64,000 nt of DNA, taken from Symsagittifera roscoffensis. Its lineage: Eukaryota > Xenacoelomorpha > Acoela > Convolutidae. The stretch spans positions 22,173 to 86,172 of the forward strand of contig NW_026970977.1 in assembly GCF_963678635.1 (NCBI RefSeq), read 5' to 3'. Shown here one piece after another: positions 54,518 to 64,000 of the stretch; the first letter of the stretch is position 1; each line of letters opens with the position of its first letter. The notes under the pieces were generated by a model, which saw nothing but the letters and a program-made list of their open reading frames with translations, made no database searches and had not been told where the DNA came from. The position numbers and the translations under genes are program-made.

Positions 54518-57036
54518 CCCTTTATTAGGTCCGCAGGACAACTGATGTTTGCGTGGAGCCTGTTGGGAATAGAGTTAGAGACACTAACTTCGTACGACAA
54601 GTTGAAGTTGGGAGGCAAGAACCTAGAGGTATATCGAATGCTGATGCAGCATGTTGCTAGGGACAACTCAGGCTTGAGCCTGGCAAGGAGGAAGGATGCT
54701 ACCTGCTTCTTGAGATGGACGATGTCGATGATGACTGACAGTACCATCCTAGCATGTCACCAGAGAGGAATTGGAAGCAAGACGCTGGAGAGGAGAATCT
54801 CCACAGTAATCTTGAATGTGTACCAGAGTACTGGGATAGAAAAGGAAGATGGTTCTAGGCAATCTCTGGAGAGCCACAGGAAGTTAGATGAGATACGGAG
54901 ATTCTACAACAAGAAGTTCGAGGAGAAACACGACGTTCACCGTAACATGGCTCCTCCAGGAGAGTACTCGAAACCCAACAAGAAGGGAGAGTATCAGTGG
55001 GGATGGCATACAACCCTTTGCTAGACTTAGAAGCTGGAGGTGCCCACAGAAACTATGAGGTGGCGGAGTTGCTGAAGTTCTGGATAGAGAGGATAATGGA
55101 GATAGACCCTGTGGAAAGAGAGAGACCTCTGGGTTTGATTCTCGAGAGAACGCCGGAAGTAATAAGTGTGCCACGCTCAAGTAAAAGAGTAGAACTAAGA
55201 ATGGGTAACGGGAACGGCACGTTGACCACGAATCTGGGAGTGGTGTGGAAGTGGCTCAGGCCCTCTTGGTGTCCACATCCCCATGCGAGCCTGATCGAGG
55301 AAGTCACTGAGCGAGTGAGATTGGCGCCGACAGAGGATGGAGATTTAGCGACCTTGAGTATAGTACATAGACTGATCCTGCCTCAGATGAAGGAGTCAAG
55401 TGAGATGACGAGCGGAACAGGGTCGGTAAAGAAGATGGAGCCGGGCAGTTGTCTTGACTCGACGTGTGGGAATGGCGTGCACACCTGTGATGGACGATCC
55501 CGCATCAGGATACAGTCTTTCCAGAAAAAAGACCTAGTCACCTGGTTTGAAGATATCACCGAAAGGGAGAAAAGTGAGATACAGATAGTGGCTGAGTGTT
55601 ACGCGAGTACCACTGTGAACCTAGCAACAGCTCTGGGGCTCTTCTCGAGAATGTGTGGTCTCCAGTCATTGGAGAGGCTAGAATCAGAACACCACTTGGT
55701 GACCGCGTTGAGCGTGGAGTCATGGCCCGGAGTGTTGCAGGTGACCCAGAAACACATCAAGAATTGGAAGGTTGGACTTGAAGCGGAGATGGGACTTCCT
55801 ATGAGCGAAGCCTATGGACTGCCTCTAAATGCGAAGTCCCTAGTGGGGTCAGTGATGGCCAACCTATGTGGCAGCCACTATCCATTGCACATGGCGTTGG
55901 TGGAAGTATCCAGCCAGAGGGTATTGATAGACAAAGCCTTCTCAGTGCCCAAATGTGTAAGACTGGCTCGGATGTCACATCATTCACACATGCTGTTGAG
56001 GAAGATCCGAGCAACAGTGCCTAGAGAACAAAGGGACGACTTGAGTGAAATCTGGGGTGAAGGACTTCTAGGCTTGGAGAGCGAAAATACAAGTGACCTC
56101 GAGAGACAAAACGTGATTGGGAAACCCATGGTAAGTGCCCCAAACTTGGAAGAAGTCGACGTGATAAACGAGAAGATGATGGAACTTGAGCCTCTCCTAG
56201 AAGCCTCGGGAGAACGCAATCTTAGGAGCATCGACCTCACACACGGGGATTGTCCGTGCCACTGTCTGGCGCAGACAGTGTGGTACCCAGACCAAGCCAA
56301 TCTCTGCCTGATCTGGGATGTAGAAGAAATCAGGTCGTTGGGACTACCCGAGCATCAACAAAAAGTGACCATCTTGGTGGTGAGCACAATGCTGGCTCTA
56401 CGATGGATGGAAGAAAACATAGCAAAGTATCGAGAATCAAAGACGCCAACAGCAGAGTCGATTCACGCGATAGATTACAGCAGGAGACTTGAGTTGTTCG
56501 AGACAGCATGCAAGGTGTTCGCCATACCAATGGAAGTCAGACACGTGTGGAGCCGCTTAAGATTCTTTCCTTGGTTTCGCGCGACGTTAACATCCTGGTT
56601 ATATGTAGCGACGAAGGATCACATGAGGAAACATCAAAAGGAATATCGACAATTCCAGGCCGAGATAGGACCAGATGCCTTCAAAAGACTTCTGCTGACC
56701 CATCGAAATGCGATCACGACGGGGTGGAAAAGAATGGGTAGGGTATCCAGAGACAACACTAGAGCGAGGGAGTCAATACTGGAGGAGGACCTGGCGAAGA
56801 ATGTAAGCCTGAGTCTTCACAATTCCTTCTGTTTGAACCGGGAGTCGAAGGTGAAGAGCTTACCGAATCAAGCGAAGAGATTGCAAGAGCAAAGGGAGTG
56901 GATGCGATCCTATGAACAGCTGAAGGCTTGGGAGGAGATCGTGATCAGCTCCGATGACGAAGAAGCACTATTGGAACAGATCACAGTGTCAAAAGTATCT
57001 GGATCGGGTACCTCGAGGGCAAAGAACACAAGGTGA
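54513..57036 (+). pseudogene. ORFX carboxyl third of element D
   Basis: Two frames (54512-55024 and 54997-57036) are separated by one single-base shift near 55000; the second is open for 679 codons. It lacks the last two in-frame stops of the giant element: where that has TGA 35320 and TAG 36679, D reads sense codons (KKMEPGSCLD; ILEEDLAKN). Conserved landmarks are WKWLRPSWCPHP, PGSCLDSTCGNGVHTC, SWPGVLQVTQKH, FSVPKCVRLARMSHHS, EPLLEASGERN, CPCHCLAQTVWYP and FFPWFRATLTSWLYV. The conserved Cys pairs and Trp residues suggest a folded, possibly metal-binding or disulphide domain. No known family is recognised. Confidence 0.75.
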
Positions 57037-57470
57037 GCCAGTGGCTCAAAAGGAAAATTCTAGAGTCTTGAGTCTTGAGAGGGGGGGGGGGGGGGGCTCG
57101 AGGGTGAACTCGGATGAAATTTGGGTTCATGAAAAAGAAATTTTAACAAATAAGACATGTTATTAATATGCTAGATCTATTATATAAATCAAAATGCTGC
57201 ATGACAATTTCCTGATTGAATAGGACAAAAGAAATTTTAAAATCACCAGCTTGAAAAGCAGGAATTCATAAGGTGCAGGTGTGTGCAGATTTTGATTGCT
57301 GTTTAGCGATAGTGTGAAAATTTTATATGGTCGTGAATTTTGGAAGGTAGATAAACTTGAGTCTGCTGCAAACTTCTGTAAATGACCACTGGCACTGTAT
57401 CTTGAGTGACACTCGGGCTTCTGGCGATTCACTGATAACGACAGCACGCGATGAGGACATCGATCTTGAG
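57037..57470 (+). other. 3' untranslated region of element D
   Basis: Noncoding, with a run of 16 G at 57081-57096. No gene is seen. Confidence 0.6.
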
Positions 57471-57481
57471 TCCGGGGAGTA
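57471..57481 (+). promoter_or_regulatory. Polypurine tract of element D
   Basis: TCCGGGGAGTA directly before the LTR. It shares all eleven bases with the tracts of element A and the giant element despite otherwise strong divergence of the surrounding DNA. Confidence 0.75.
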
Positions 57482-58379
57482 TGTGCCAGTCGGTCATATC
57501 TGGAAGTTTGACCTTGAGAGACACGAAAATACGTAATTTTGGAGTGAAGTTTTAATTTTCAAAATTTCGAATGGAGCCTGTCATGCTCAGTTTTCTCGTA
57601 CCACCTGAAAACAAAAAGTGAAAAATCAGAACATCCGAATTTAAATATTGCGGGAAATTGCTCAAGAAAAACAGCGGGAAATTGCTATTCGCAATTTCCA
57701 GATATAAAATAGGACACGAGTAGAGCTGTCTTATCCCGAAATAGGAGGAGAGACGATAAATAGAAGAAAGAACGACTATTTGGAACGAACTAGAGTGAAC
57801 CTTCAATGGAAAGGTGGACAGCTTGAGTGTCCCAATGGTTCAAACAAAAATTCAAATTCTAGAGCCAGAACTTACTTCTGTTACCAAAACTGACTAGTAT
57901 CAAACTTGTTTAGTTATATTGCCTGATTCTTGAGTTGCTTACCAATTTAATTACTCCCTGTACTCGAGTACATCAACATGTGAGTTCCCAATTTAAATTT
58001 CTCGAGTGTGTTTTATGATTGTTATGTTGAGATAAGGCGAGTTTTAGGTTGATCCATCTGAAATGGATCAAAGTTTCACTGTCCAATAAAAAGTAACTTA
58101 ACGGATTGTTCCAACCCTGTTTTTAACGGCGTTCATGTATTTTGGGTATTTTGAGACCTAAGTATGGGGACGTTCTTATTTTCTAGAGTGGGGGGATATT
58201 TTGGTAGTAGCCTTCAAGCTGTTACGGGTTCTAGTCTCATGTCGCAAGCGAACCGAATTGGCTCCGACCGTTCTTGAGGTAGAAAAACACAAGAGATAGT
58301 GTCCCTGACTCTTGAGCCAATGGTTATAGGGCCTATTTTTCTTAAGCCTCATATGTGACTACAGTAGGCGACTGTTACA
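57482..58379 (+). repeat. 3' LTR of element D (898 bp)
   Basis: Starts TGTGCCAGTC and ends GACTGTTACA, with TG...CA ends like the other family LTRs. AATAAA is at 58085-58090. It shares an internal GTTGATCCATCT...GGATCAAAG block and the CCCTGTTTTTA motif with the family LTRs. It is followed by Penelope-like sequence. Confidence 0.8.
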
Positions 58380-58387
58380 AAATTCAA

Positions 58388-58424
58388 TCCTGATGATGCA
58401 AAAAATATGCGAAAACGTTTGAAT
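58388..58424 (+). ncRNA. Hammerhead-ribozyme-like core 1
   Basis: CTGATGA at 58390-58396, a three-base-pair stem II (GCA/TGC) with an A-rich loop, then GAAA at 58411-58414. This is the conserved core order of hammerhead ribozymes, which are known in terminal repeats of Penelope-like elements. Stems I and III and a cleavage triplet are not convincingly paired, so it may be a degenerate remnant. Confidence 0.4.
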
Positions 58425-58530
58425 TAATATTTTGAATTTCTTAAATTAATTTTTTAACATGATGGTTAAGAACCAAAATGTATGTGAATTATTGTAAATA
58501 ACATTTGTAAATTGATGTTGTATCGTCATT

Positions 58531-58736
58531 TACAAAGTTTTTCAAAACTCGCTACAACGAATCAGACACATGCACTTGGCGCATTTTATGCGAATGCAAC
58601 AACTGTAGAGACCTGAAGAAACTTACTCTTATAACTGAAAACTAAACTTTGAACAATGCAATGACTGGGTTTTATGCGAACCCTTGGATTATATTCCTAA
58701 ATCCTTTGTTATTATTATTATTATTATTTAGGTTAG
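58531..58736 (+). repeat. 3' fragment of a LINE of the LINE 1 family
   Basis: Plus-strand sequence encoding the ORF2 end CTWRILCECNNCRD and LTLITEN, then the 3' untranslated region and a (TTA)n tail. It serves as an unoccupied version of the site where the giant element inserted in LINE 1. Confidence 0.85.
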
Positions 58737-58737
58737 T

Positions 58738-59236
58738 TTATTGTAAAAATCCTGACGATGCACATAGTTGCGAAAACGTTTGAAATTTACTTTTTAGCAA
58801 AAATTTCTTCATATGCATACTGATGAGTCGTTTTTCTTGTGTGCTCCTCAACGCATGTGGCCAAATGTCGAACAATTTGTCTAACAAAGGTGGAGGTACA
58901 TCCACAGCAAAACAAATTGTAGGCTACATTGGGTTTTAGATCACCCGAACTTGACGACTTAAGGGAAGCAAAGGCAGTTTTCGATTTCCGGACAGTAAGA
59001 ACTGCCGGGAACAGAGATGACAGGTCACAGTGGTGTATCTTCTTTCTGTACCTTAGCCAGTCGACCTCAACCTTGCGTGTAGTTCATCTTTAATCTCATC
59101 CCTATTGGCCAGTAGTTCTTTGTTCAAGTTGTATTCAACTTTAAGAACAACTGAATCATTCTCGAAGAAATGTTTGCTAAAAAGTAAATTTCAAACGTTT
59201 TCGCAACTATGTGCATCGTCAGGATTTTTACAATAA
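58738..59236 (-). mobile_element. Penelope-like fragment with inverted terminal repeats and GIY-YIG-like remnant
   Basis: 73-bp arms at 58738-58810 and 59164-59236 are inverted and differ at one base. Each contains a CTGACGA...GAAA hammerhead-like core (58752-58775 and, reversed, near 59199-59222). Between them the minus strand reads AYNLFCCGCTSTFVRQIVRH then LATCVEEH, resembling the GIY-YIG endonuclease end of Penelope-like elements (Cys-x2-Cys...YVGQT.R.L..R..EH), with G and T of the core changed. The fragment is non-functional. Confidence 0.5.
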
Positions 59237-59440
59237 TTCATTCTCGCTCTAATATCTCCCAAAATTTCCTGAGTCTGTCACTTGGGTCAGTTTTGCTTCT
59301 TGTGTGTGTTTTTTCGGCTCTTTTCCAGTTCCCCCCTTCAAATTCACTTTTGAAAAGTCTATTTAACGTTGTCATAATGCAATGAAATTTAGCGTGGTGA
59401 ACAAATCGGCAATTCTGAACAGATTTGTTCTTCATATTTT
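59237..59440. other. Stretch between Penelope-like fragment and LINE 2 tail
   Basis: Includes TTTTTTCGGCTCTTTTCCAG at 59309-59328, which recurs inverted beyond the other end of LINE 2 (63356-63388). No gene is seen. Confidence 0.4.
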
Positions 59441-59511
59441 GTTGTTGTTGTTGTTGTTGTTGTGGATTCTCAGAAATACTTCTGATGGGACTGCTCCCAG
59501 TTCGTTTCTTC

Positions 59512-62364
59512 TTAAAACGTCTTCCATACATCCCTGCAGTTTCGACAATCACAAAACAGTATCCATGTGCAAGGATTCGCCTCATTGAATTTCGCCATTT
59601 GATAGGTCCACATAAAATTCAAGAGTCTGTTTTTTAGCCCCGTAGGATTGAAGAAATCTACTGTTCCAGGTAGATGATTGGCCACCCGAGACAGCCTGAA
59701 ACAAAACTCAGCGCGAGCTTTTTCTGTGCGGACTTTTTTAAGGCTTAATGTCGGGCCGTCATTTTGTCTTGTATTTGAGGCAGACTTGTTGGTTAATAGT
59801 CGTATTTGTAAATCGTTTTCACTGTGAAAAAAGCTCGATAGGTTCAATAGATTGCATAGCTGTATGAACATAGTAAGGGGCAATGTATTCGTTCGTTTTA
59901 ACAGCGTTAGATAATCACTCTCATAACTGTTTGTTACCCATTTTAGCGCTCTTTTCTGGAATCGTTCAAGTTTTGATAAATTTGCGCGGCATATATTAAA
60001 ACACGAAGATGCAAATGTTATAAGTGGTAAAACCGCTGACTTGTAAACACCCAACTTTACTTTCTGTGAAACCCCTTTTGCCACATTTCTTTTAGCAAAA
60101 TAGAAAATCTGATTAGCTTTTTTCATTCTCGCCATTAGATGATTTGACCAGCTTAGGGTTTTATCAATATGTACCCCCAAATCTTTTATTGTTTCTACTG
60201 ATTCAAGCATATGCCCATTGATTTGAATTGAATTTGAGTTTCCTCGAAAAATCAGCTCTTTGCATTTGTCAGGAGCCAACTCCATTTTGTTTCCGTTCAC
60301 CCAATTTTCTAAAGCCGATATATCTGATTGTATTTCAAATTTAGATAGGCCCGCCGAGAAAAGTTTTAAATCGTCTGCATAAATGAAGGGAGTAGTGAAT
60401 TTTAGCACTTCTGGCAGGTCATTTATAAAAATGCAAAACAGTAACGGCCCCAGCAGAGACCCTTGAGGAACTCCACCTGTAACTAATTTAGAAGAGGATG
60501 ATACATTGTCACATTTTACCCACTGCGTTCTGTTTTCAAGATAGCTCGCTAAGACTTCCAAAAAACACCCCCCTACTCCAATATTCGCCACTTTTTTCAA
60601 CAATTCAAAATGGGGCACTTTATCGAATGCCTTGGAAAAATCGGTGTAATAAACGAGCACTTCATCGTTCCGATTTTTATCCAGCGCCTCGTAAACTCGT
60701 TGTAAAAATGCTAACAGATTAGTTACAACCGACTTCTTTTTAACAAAACCATGTTGACTTGATTTCATGTATTTTTGAAAGTGATCGTAAAGTGGTTCGT
60801 ACATGCATTTTTCGAGCACTTTAGAGATAATTGTTAATAACGAGACAGGTCTGTAGTTTTTTATTTGCCTTTTGTCGTCTTTTTTGTGTATGGGCGAAAT
60901 AGCAGCACTTTTCCAGAATTTAGGTACAGATCGTAACCTCTTGATATTTTTGAAAATTGCATTTAAAATGGAGCTCATCGGTTCAGCTAAACTTTTCAAA
61001 AAACAAGGCGGCAGGCCATCCGGGCCTTTACTTTTTGTTACATCCAGTTTAGTCAACAATTCTCGGATTTTGTTTTGAGATATGTCAAAATTTATGAGGG
61101 AAGCATTTTCGCAAGCAATGTCTGTTACTTTAAAATTCAATTTCGGAGTAAATACAGAGTGGAAAAAATTATTTAATTTTTCGACTTTTTCAGTTGACTC
61201 CTCATATTTAATACCATTTAATTCCATTTCACGCGGTAGGCTCGACTTCTGCTTTTTCAAGTTTTTGAAATGTTTGAAAATCATGTTAGTATTTCGAGAA
61301 CCTAAGATACTTTCTTGGTACTCTACTCGTTCTAGTTCCATATTTTGCATTAAACTGTTTTCAAAATTCGTTATCGTTTCCTGCAAATGGGGAGTAGGCC
61401 TTGAGTCGAATTGTTTTCGCTTTGTTTCTAGAATTTTAATCAAATTTGAAGTCTTTGGACTCACCCAAGGTGGTAATTTTTGTCTATGCATGGTTCGTTT
61501 TGGAACAAAATTTGAAATTAGATTGTTGATATATTCGTACATTTCGTCAGACATTTTATCGATATTTGTAAAACAAATAGGTGAAAAGGGATAATTCTGC
61601 ATATAATCAATCATGCCATCATAGTCCGCCGAGCAAAAACTATAAAAACTTTCTTTGACTGGTTTTTCGTCTTGAACATCTATTTCAATTTTCAGCGATA
61701 TAGGTCTGTGATCTGTTATATCATAGCTTTTTTCAAAATTCGTGCAAATTTCAGCGAAACCCTCCAACCCCCTCATTAGAGCGACATCTAATATATTTGA
61801 ACCACAAGTTGGAAATTCAATTATTTGATTCATTTCTGCTTCGTCTACTAATTCCAAAATTTCATTTTCATATATACTCGTGCTTTGGTTAATTCTCCAA
61901 TCCGTTTGAGGGAAATTTATGTCGCCACATAAAAGAACATGATGATTTTTAATGGAGACAATCGAATCAAAAATCTTTTTGAAATCTTCAAAATTATATC
62001 TGTATTTGCTATCTTCTGGGGGATTATATACGCAAAAAATCACGAAATTGAAATTGTTCACTTCTATTTGAACCGCTAATGCACATTCTGGTAGATCTAG
62101 ATTTAGTTGATATGAATTAAAACAATCTCTTACTGCGATAAGAATACCACCGTGATTCGACGTGTTACCTGTTAATTTGCGGTCCGCTCTATAAATAGAA
62201 TATTCAAGTAGCATGAGTTCAGTGTCTTCAATTTGATCATTTAGCCAGGTTTCAGTCACTAAAAGTACAGATGCTGCACAATGAGATACAGCTGAAACAA
62301 ATTTACTTCTTCTTTCAAATTTCAATAAACTCCTGGCATTCAACAGTACACAGTTTAGGTACAT
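59512..62364 (-). CDS. LINE 2 ORF2: AP endonuclease and reverse transcriptase (950 aa)
   Basis: Starts at ATG (MYLNCVLLNARSLL). Endonuclease residues about 1-230: the N in LLNARS, the E in LVTETWL, HGGILIAVR, the CGDINFPQTDW loop, SNILDVALMRG, and ITDHRPI are all present. Reverse transcriptase residues about 440-720: ISPIHKKDDKRQIKNYRPVS, VYYTDFSKAFDKV (motif A), GGVPQGSLLGPLLF (motif B), FIYADDLKLF (motif C), DLGVHIDKTLSW. The carboxyl end has the Cys cluster CTWILFCDCRNCRD shared with LINE 1. The length is normal for the class and the frame is fully open, so this copy may still be active. Confidence 0.92.
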   Translation of the reverse strand: MYLNCVLLNARSLLKFERRSKFVSAVSHCAASVLLVTETWLNDQIEDTELMLLEYSIYRADRKLTGNTSNHGGILIAVRDCFNSYQLNLDLPECALAVQIEVNNFNFVIFCVYNPPEDSKYRYNFEDFKKIFDSIVSIKNHHVLLCGDINFPQTDWRINQSTSIYENEILELVDEAEMNQIIEFPTCGSNILDVALMRGLEGFAEICTNFEKSYDITDHRPISLKIEIDVQDEKPVKESFYSFCSADYDGMIDYMQNYPFSPICFTNIDKMSDEMYEYINNLISNFVPKRTMHRQKLPPWVSPKTSNLIKILETKRKQFDSRPTPHLQETITNFENSLMQNMELERVEYQESILGSRNTNMIFKHFKNLKKQKSSLPREMELNGIKYEESTEKVEKLNNFFHSVFTPKLNFKVTDIACENASLINFDISQNKIRELLTKLDVTKSKGPDGLPPCFLKSLAEPMSSILNAIFKNIKRLRSVPKFWKSAAISPIHKKDDKRQIKNYRPVSLLTIISKVLEKCMYEPLYDHFQKYMKSSQHGFVKKKSVVTNLLAFLQRVYEALDKNRNDEVLVYYTDFSKAFDKVPHFELLKKVANIGVGGCFLEVLASYLENRTQWVKCDNVSSSSKLVTGGVPQGSLLGPLLFCIFINDLPEVLKFTTPFIYADDLKLFSAGLSKFEIQSDISALENWVNGNKMELAPDKCKELIFRGNSNSIQINGHMLESVETIKDLGVHIDKTLSWSNHLMARMKKANQIFYFAKRNVAKGVSQKVKLGVYKSAVLPLITFASSCFNICRANLSKLERFQKRALKWVTNSYESDYLTLLKRTNTLPLTMFIQLCNLLNLSSFFHSENDLQIRLLTNKSASNTRQNDGPTLSLKKVRTEKARAEFCFRLSRVANHLPGTVDFFNPTGLKNRLLNFMWTYQMAKFNEANPCTWILFCDCRNCRDVWKTF

Positions 62365-62367
62365 TAG

Positions 62368-63267
62368 TCATTCAGTGGCTTTTTTAGCATCAATGTTTAC
62401 CAAAACATTGTCTTTAAATAATTGGAAATTACGAATTTTCAAGCTGCTGGGTGGTACGTTTGCATTTATCAATTCACGTCGTTTTTGAAGGCATAAATTT
62501 TCTTTCTTTGAATCCTCATAGCTTAGGGCAGGCAATATAAAAAACCCCATATTTTTCAGGTCATCCCACATTTCAGCACTTTTGGCTAAAATCAATTTTG
62601 CATGCCATTCACTAGATAGTGTAACCATAGTAACTCTTGGTTTAGAACGACTTTCTGAAAATTTTCCAAGTCGATGTACATTTTCCACGTTTGCATTCAC
62701 TCGCAGTTTTTCAAATATTTCTTTTATTTTTTCGTTTGCGTGAAAAACATTTTCATTTTTTGAAAACTCTTTGTTTTCAGGAATTCCCTGAATTCTTAGA
62801 CATTTCGACACATTGTGAAAGTTATTTGACTTCTTATCATCTGCTTTTTCATTCTGTTTCATGCTATTTTTCTTGATTAAGGCTTCTGCCTTCTCGGTGC
62901 TTTTTTCGGTAAGCGCATTCATTTTTGAATTGAAAATTTGTTCTATCGTGTTTTCGATTACAGGCTTTAGGGTATTGACGACCGGAATAAATTTGCTCTC
63001 AATAATATCAGTAGTGAACTTATCTTTAAGTTGCTGAATTGTAGCATCTTGAACAAAGTCGTCCCTCTTGTTGTTTGCTACACAGTCGTTGCAGAGAAGC
63101 ATGGCCCTCGTTCCCAGTTCCCTGATTCCATTGACTGCCACAGGTGTCAAACCAGTGCATGTAGTATCAAGATGCATCCTTGCGTCACATCCCACACAGT
63201 GGTACATTTCAGCAGAAGACATCATTGGTTTACGGCATGATTTGCAGCTATGACGTTGATTTGACAT
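62368..63267 (-). CDS. LINE 2 ORF1: PHD-like finger and RRM-like RNA-binding protein (299 aa)
   Basis: Starts MSNQRHSCKSCRKP. Residues about 8-62 give a PHD-like pattern (CKSC, CVGC...MHLDTTC, LLCNDC). A charged helical region (about 70-145) may form a coiled coil. From about 150, CLRIQGIPENKEF and VENVHRLGKFSESRSKP mark the RRM-like domain seen in LINE ORF1 proteins, followed by a basic helical end (ENLCLQKRRELI). Homologous in layout to 41566-42453. Confidence 0.85.
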   Translation of the reverse strand: MSNQRHSCKSCRKPMMSSAEMYHCVGCDARMHLDTTCTGLTPVAVNGIRELGTRAMLLCNDCVANNKRDDFVQDATIQQLKDKFTTDIIESKFIPVVNTLKPVIENTIEQIFNSKMNALTEKSTEKAEALIKKNSMKQNEKADDKKSNNFHNVSKCLRIQGIPENKEFSKNENVFHANEKIKEIFEKLRVNANVENVHRLGKFSESRSKPRVTMVTLSSEWHAKLILAKSAEMWDDLKNMGFFILPALSYEDSKKENLCLQKRRELINANVPPSSLKIRNFQLFKDNVLVNIDAKKATE

Positions 63268-64000
63268 TTTTATATGAAACTATTTATTACAGCGTAACAT
63301 CACGAATTTAGCCGTAATAACACGTAAAACAAACATAAAACTCGGTATTTTTAAAGGGGGGGGGAAACTGGAAAAGAGCCGTTTTTTCATGACAAAAAAC
63401 CCAATTCCCTATCAAAAGGCGCCGCCACTAATCCGTTGCTTTGTGATAATTCCTATTTTTTTCAATTCCAATATCTCTCAGAGACTGAAGTACTTTTTTG
63501 TGTATGACTTTGCAGCCGCTTGAATTTCAAAGAAATTTTCACCAGGCACGCCATGTATCTTCAGTTACGACAAAAAACCTGATTATTTTTGTTTTTTTTT
63601 TGCAAGTAAAATCAGGTACCACAAATAATCATCGGAATGAGTCGAGCGATCTTTCTTAATAAAGCCCTTTCAGTCGTTATTTGAAAATTCTGAAAACTTT
63701 TTAACAGATTCCAGAAAAACCAGTTTGAAGTTTTTGATTTGTGGTCTAATTTCGAGCTAATAAGGTGACCGTGTAGGCTTACAATGGCTTATTTAAGCTT
63801 AAGTTAAGCCGTCAAAAAACGGAGTTTTACCCAAGCAAAGGTAGTTGTTTAGCGCAATTTGGGGAATCAAAAACTTGAAAATGCATAAAAATTTTGCAGA
63901 AAAAATTTTTTGAATGTTTTTTCGTTTTTCAAAGGTGTCTGATTTAAAATTGTCGGCTTCAAAAACACTTGGTTTTGTGGAATTGTAACTCAATTTTCCT
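63268..64000. other. Gene-free right end of the window
   Basis: AT-rich DNA with a 9-G run at 63356-63364 and T runs near 63590. The sequence GGAAAAGAGCCGTTTTTT near 63370 is the inverted match to 59309-59336. No gene can be supported. Confidence 0.4.

Larger units (their letters stand above)
54513..58379 (+). mobile_element. Element D: 3' third of a divergent relative of the giant element
   Basis: ORFX carboxyl region (54513-57036), untranslated region, polypurine tract and LTR (57482-58379) lie in the same order as in the giant element. The protein is alignable throughout with 34370-36900 but clearly diverged, and the LTR shares only short blocks with the family LTR, so this is a distinct subfamily. 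Everything 5' of the ORFX segment is gone or replaced by repeat R. Confidence 0.85.
59441..63267 (-). mobile_element. LINE 2: apparently intact APE-type non-LTR retrotransposon
   Basis: Minus strand: ORF1 63267-62368, ORF2 62364-59512, short 3' untranslated region, and a (CAA)n tail at 59441-59463. The two ORFs are separated by three bases, which suggests reinitiation for ORF2. No stop or frameshift is seen in either. The 5' end before ORF1 is not defined. The layout resembles CR1/L2-like elements. Confidence 0.85.

Noticed and set aside
59512-59637. Hydrophobic Cys-rich plus-strand frame (59425-59637)
   Set aside because: It arises from translating the (CAA)n LINE tail and untranslated region backwards; not a membrane protein gene.

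Overview
The window is a transposon-dense stretch of a metazoan genome. I see no ordinary host gene, tRNA or rRNA. Animal origin is indicated by a Ty3-type LTR retrotransposon family, APE-type LINEs whose first ORF carries a PHD-like finger, a Polinton/Maverick-type DNA polymerase fossil and a Penelope-like remnant. The mix suggests an invertebrate, perhaps a nematode, but the sequence does not settle the species. Almost every gene is a decayed mobile-element gene; the main exception is one LINE with both ORFs open (59441-63267).

Layout. (1) 1-5851: the 3' part of 'element A', an internally deleted LTR retrotransposon ending in an LTR at 4934-5851. (2) 5852-6400: flank, a foldback palindrome and the 3' end of LINE 1. 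(3) 6401-38646: one giant LTR retrotransposon of 32,246 bp, with a 924-bp LTR at the left and a 925-bp LTR at the right, inserted into the 3' untranslated region of LINE 1 (minus strand; the rest of LINE 1 is at 38647-42453). Its order is LTR, primer binding site, 2.9-kb leader full of CCGGARGGGT motifs, gag, protease, [reverse transcriptase missing], RNase H, integrase, macro-domain ORF, spacer with a splice-acceptor-like site, a very large unknown ORF here called ORFX, polypurine tract, LTR. A block of about 10.05 kb (integrase to two thirds of ORFX) is duplicated in tandem (14631-24680 and 24681-34743). (4) 38647-43125: LINE 1 and a small ORF. (5) 43751-48165: broken Polinton-type DNA polymerase B. 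(6) 48472-54517: two direct copies of a 0.9-kb repeat around a decayed reverse-transcriptase gene with PHD-like, CCHC and nuclease-like parts. (7) 54513-58379: the 3' third of a divergent relative of the giant element ('element D'). (8) 58380-59236: Penelope-like debris with hammerhead-like motifs and a LINE 3' fragment. (9) 59441-63267: LINE 2, apparently intact.

How the parts fit. The giant element keeps the cis signals of a retrotransposon but lacks reverse transcriptase and has broken integrase, so this copy could only be moved in trans. The family is unusual in carrying a TARG1/Poa1-like macro domain downstream of integrase, a huge ORF in the envelope position that contains SGNH-hydrolase-like motifs, and repeated copies of its polypurine tract inside the coding region. 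The ORFX carboxyl end is recognisably conserved between the giant element and the divergent element D, which argues that ORFX served the element rather than being passenger DNA.
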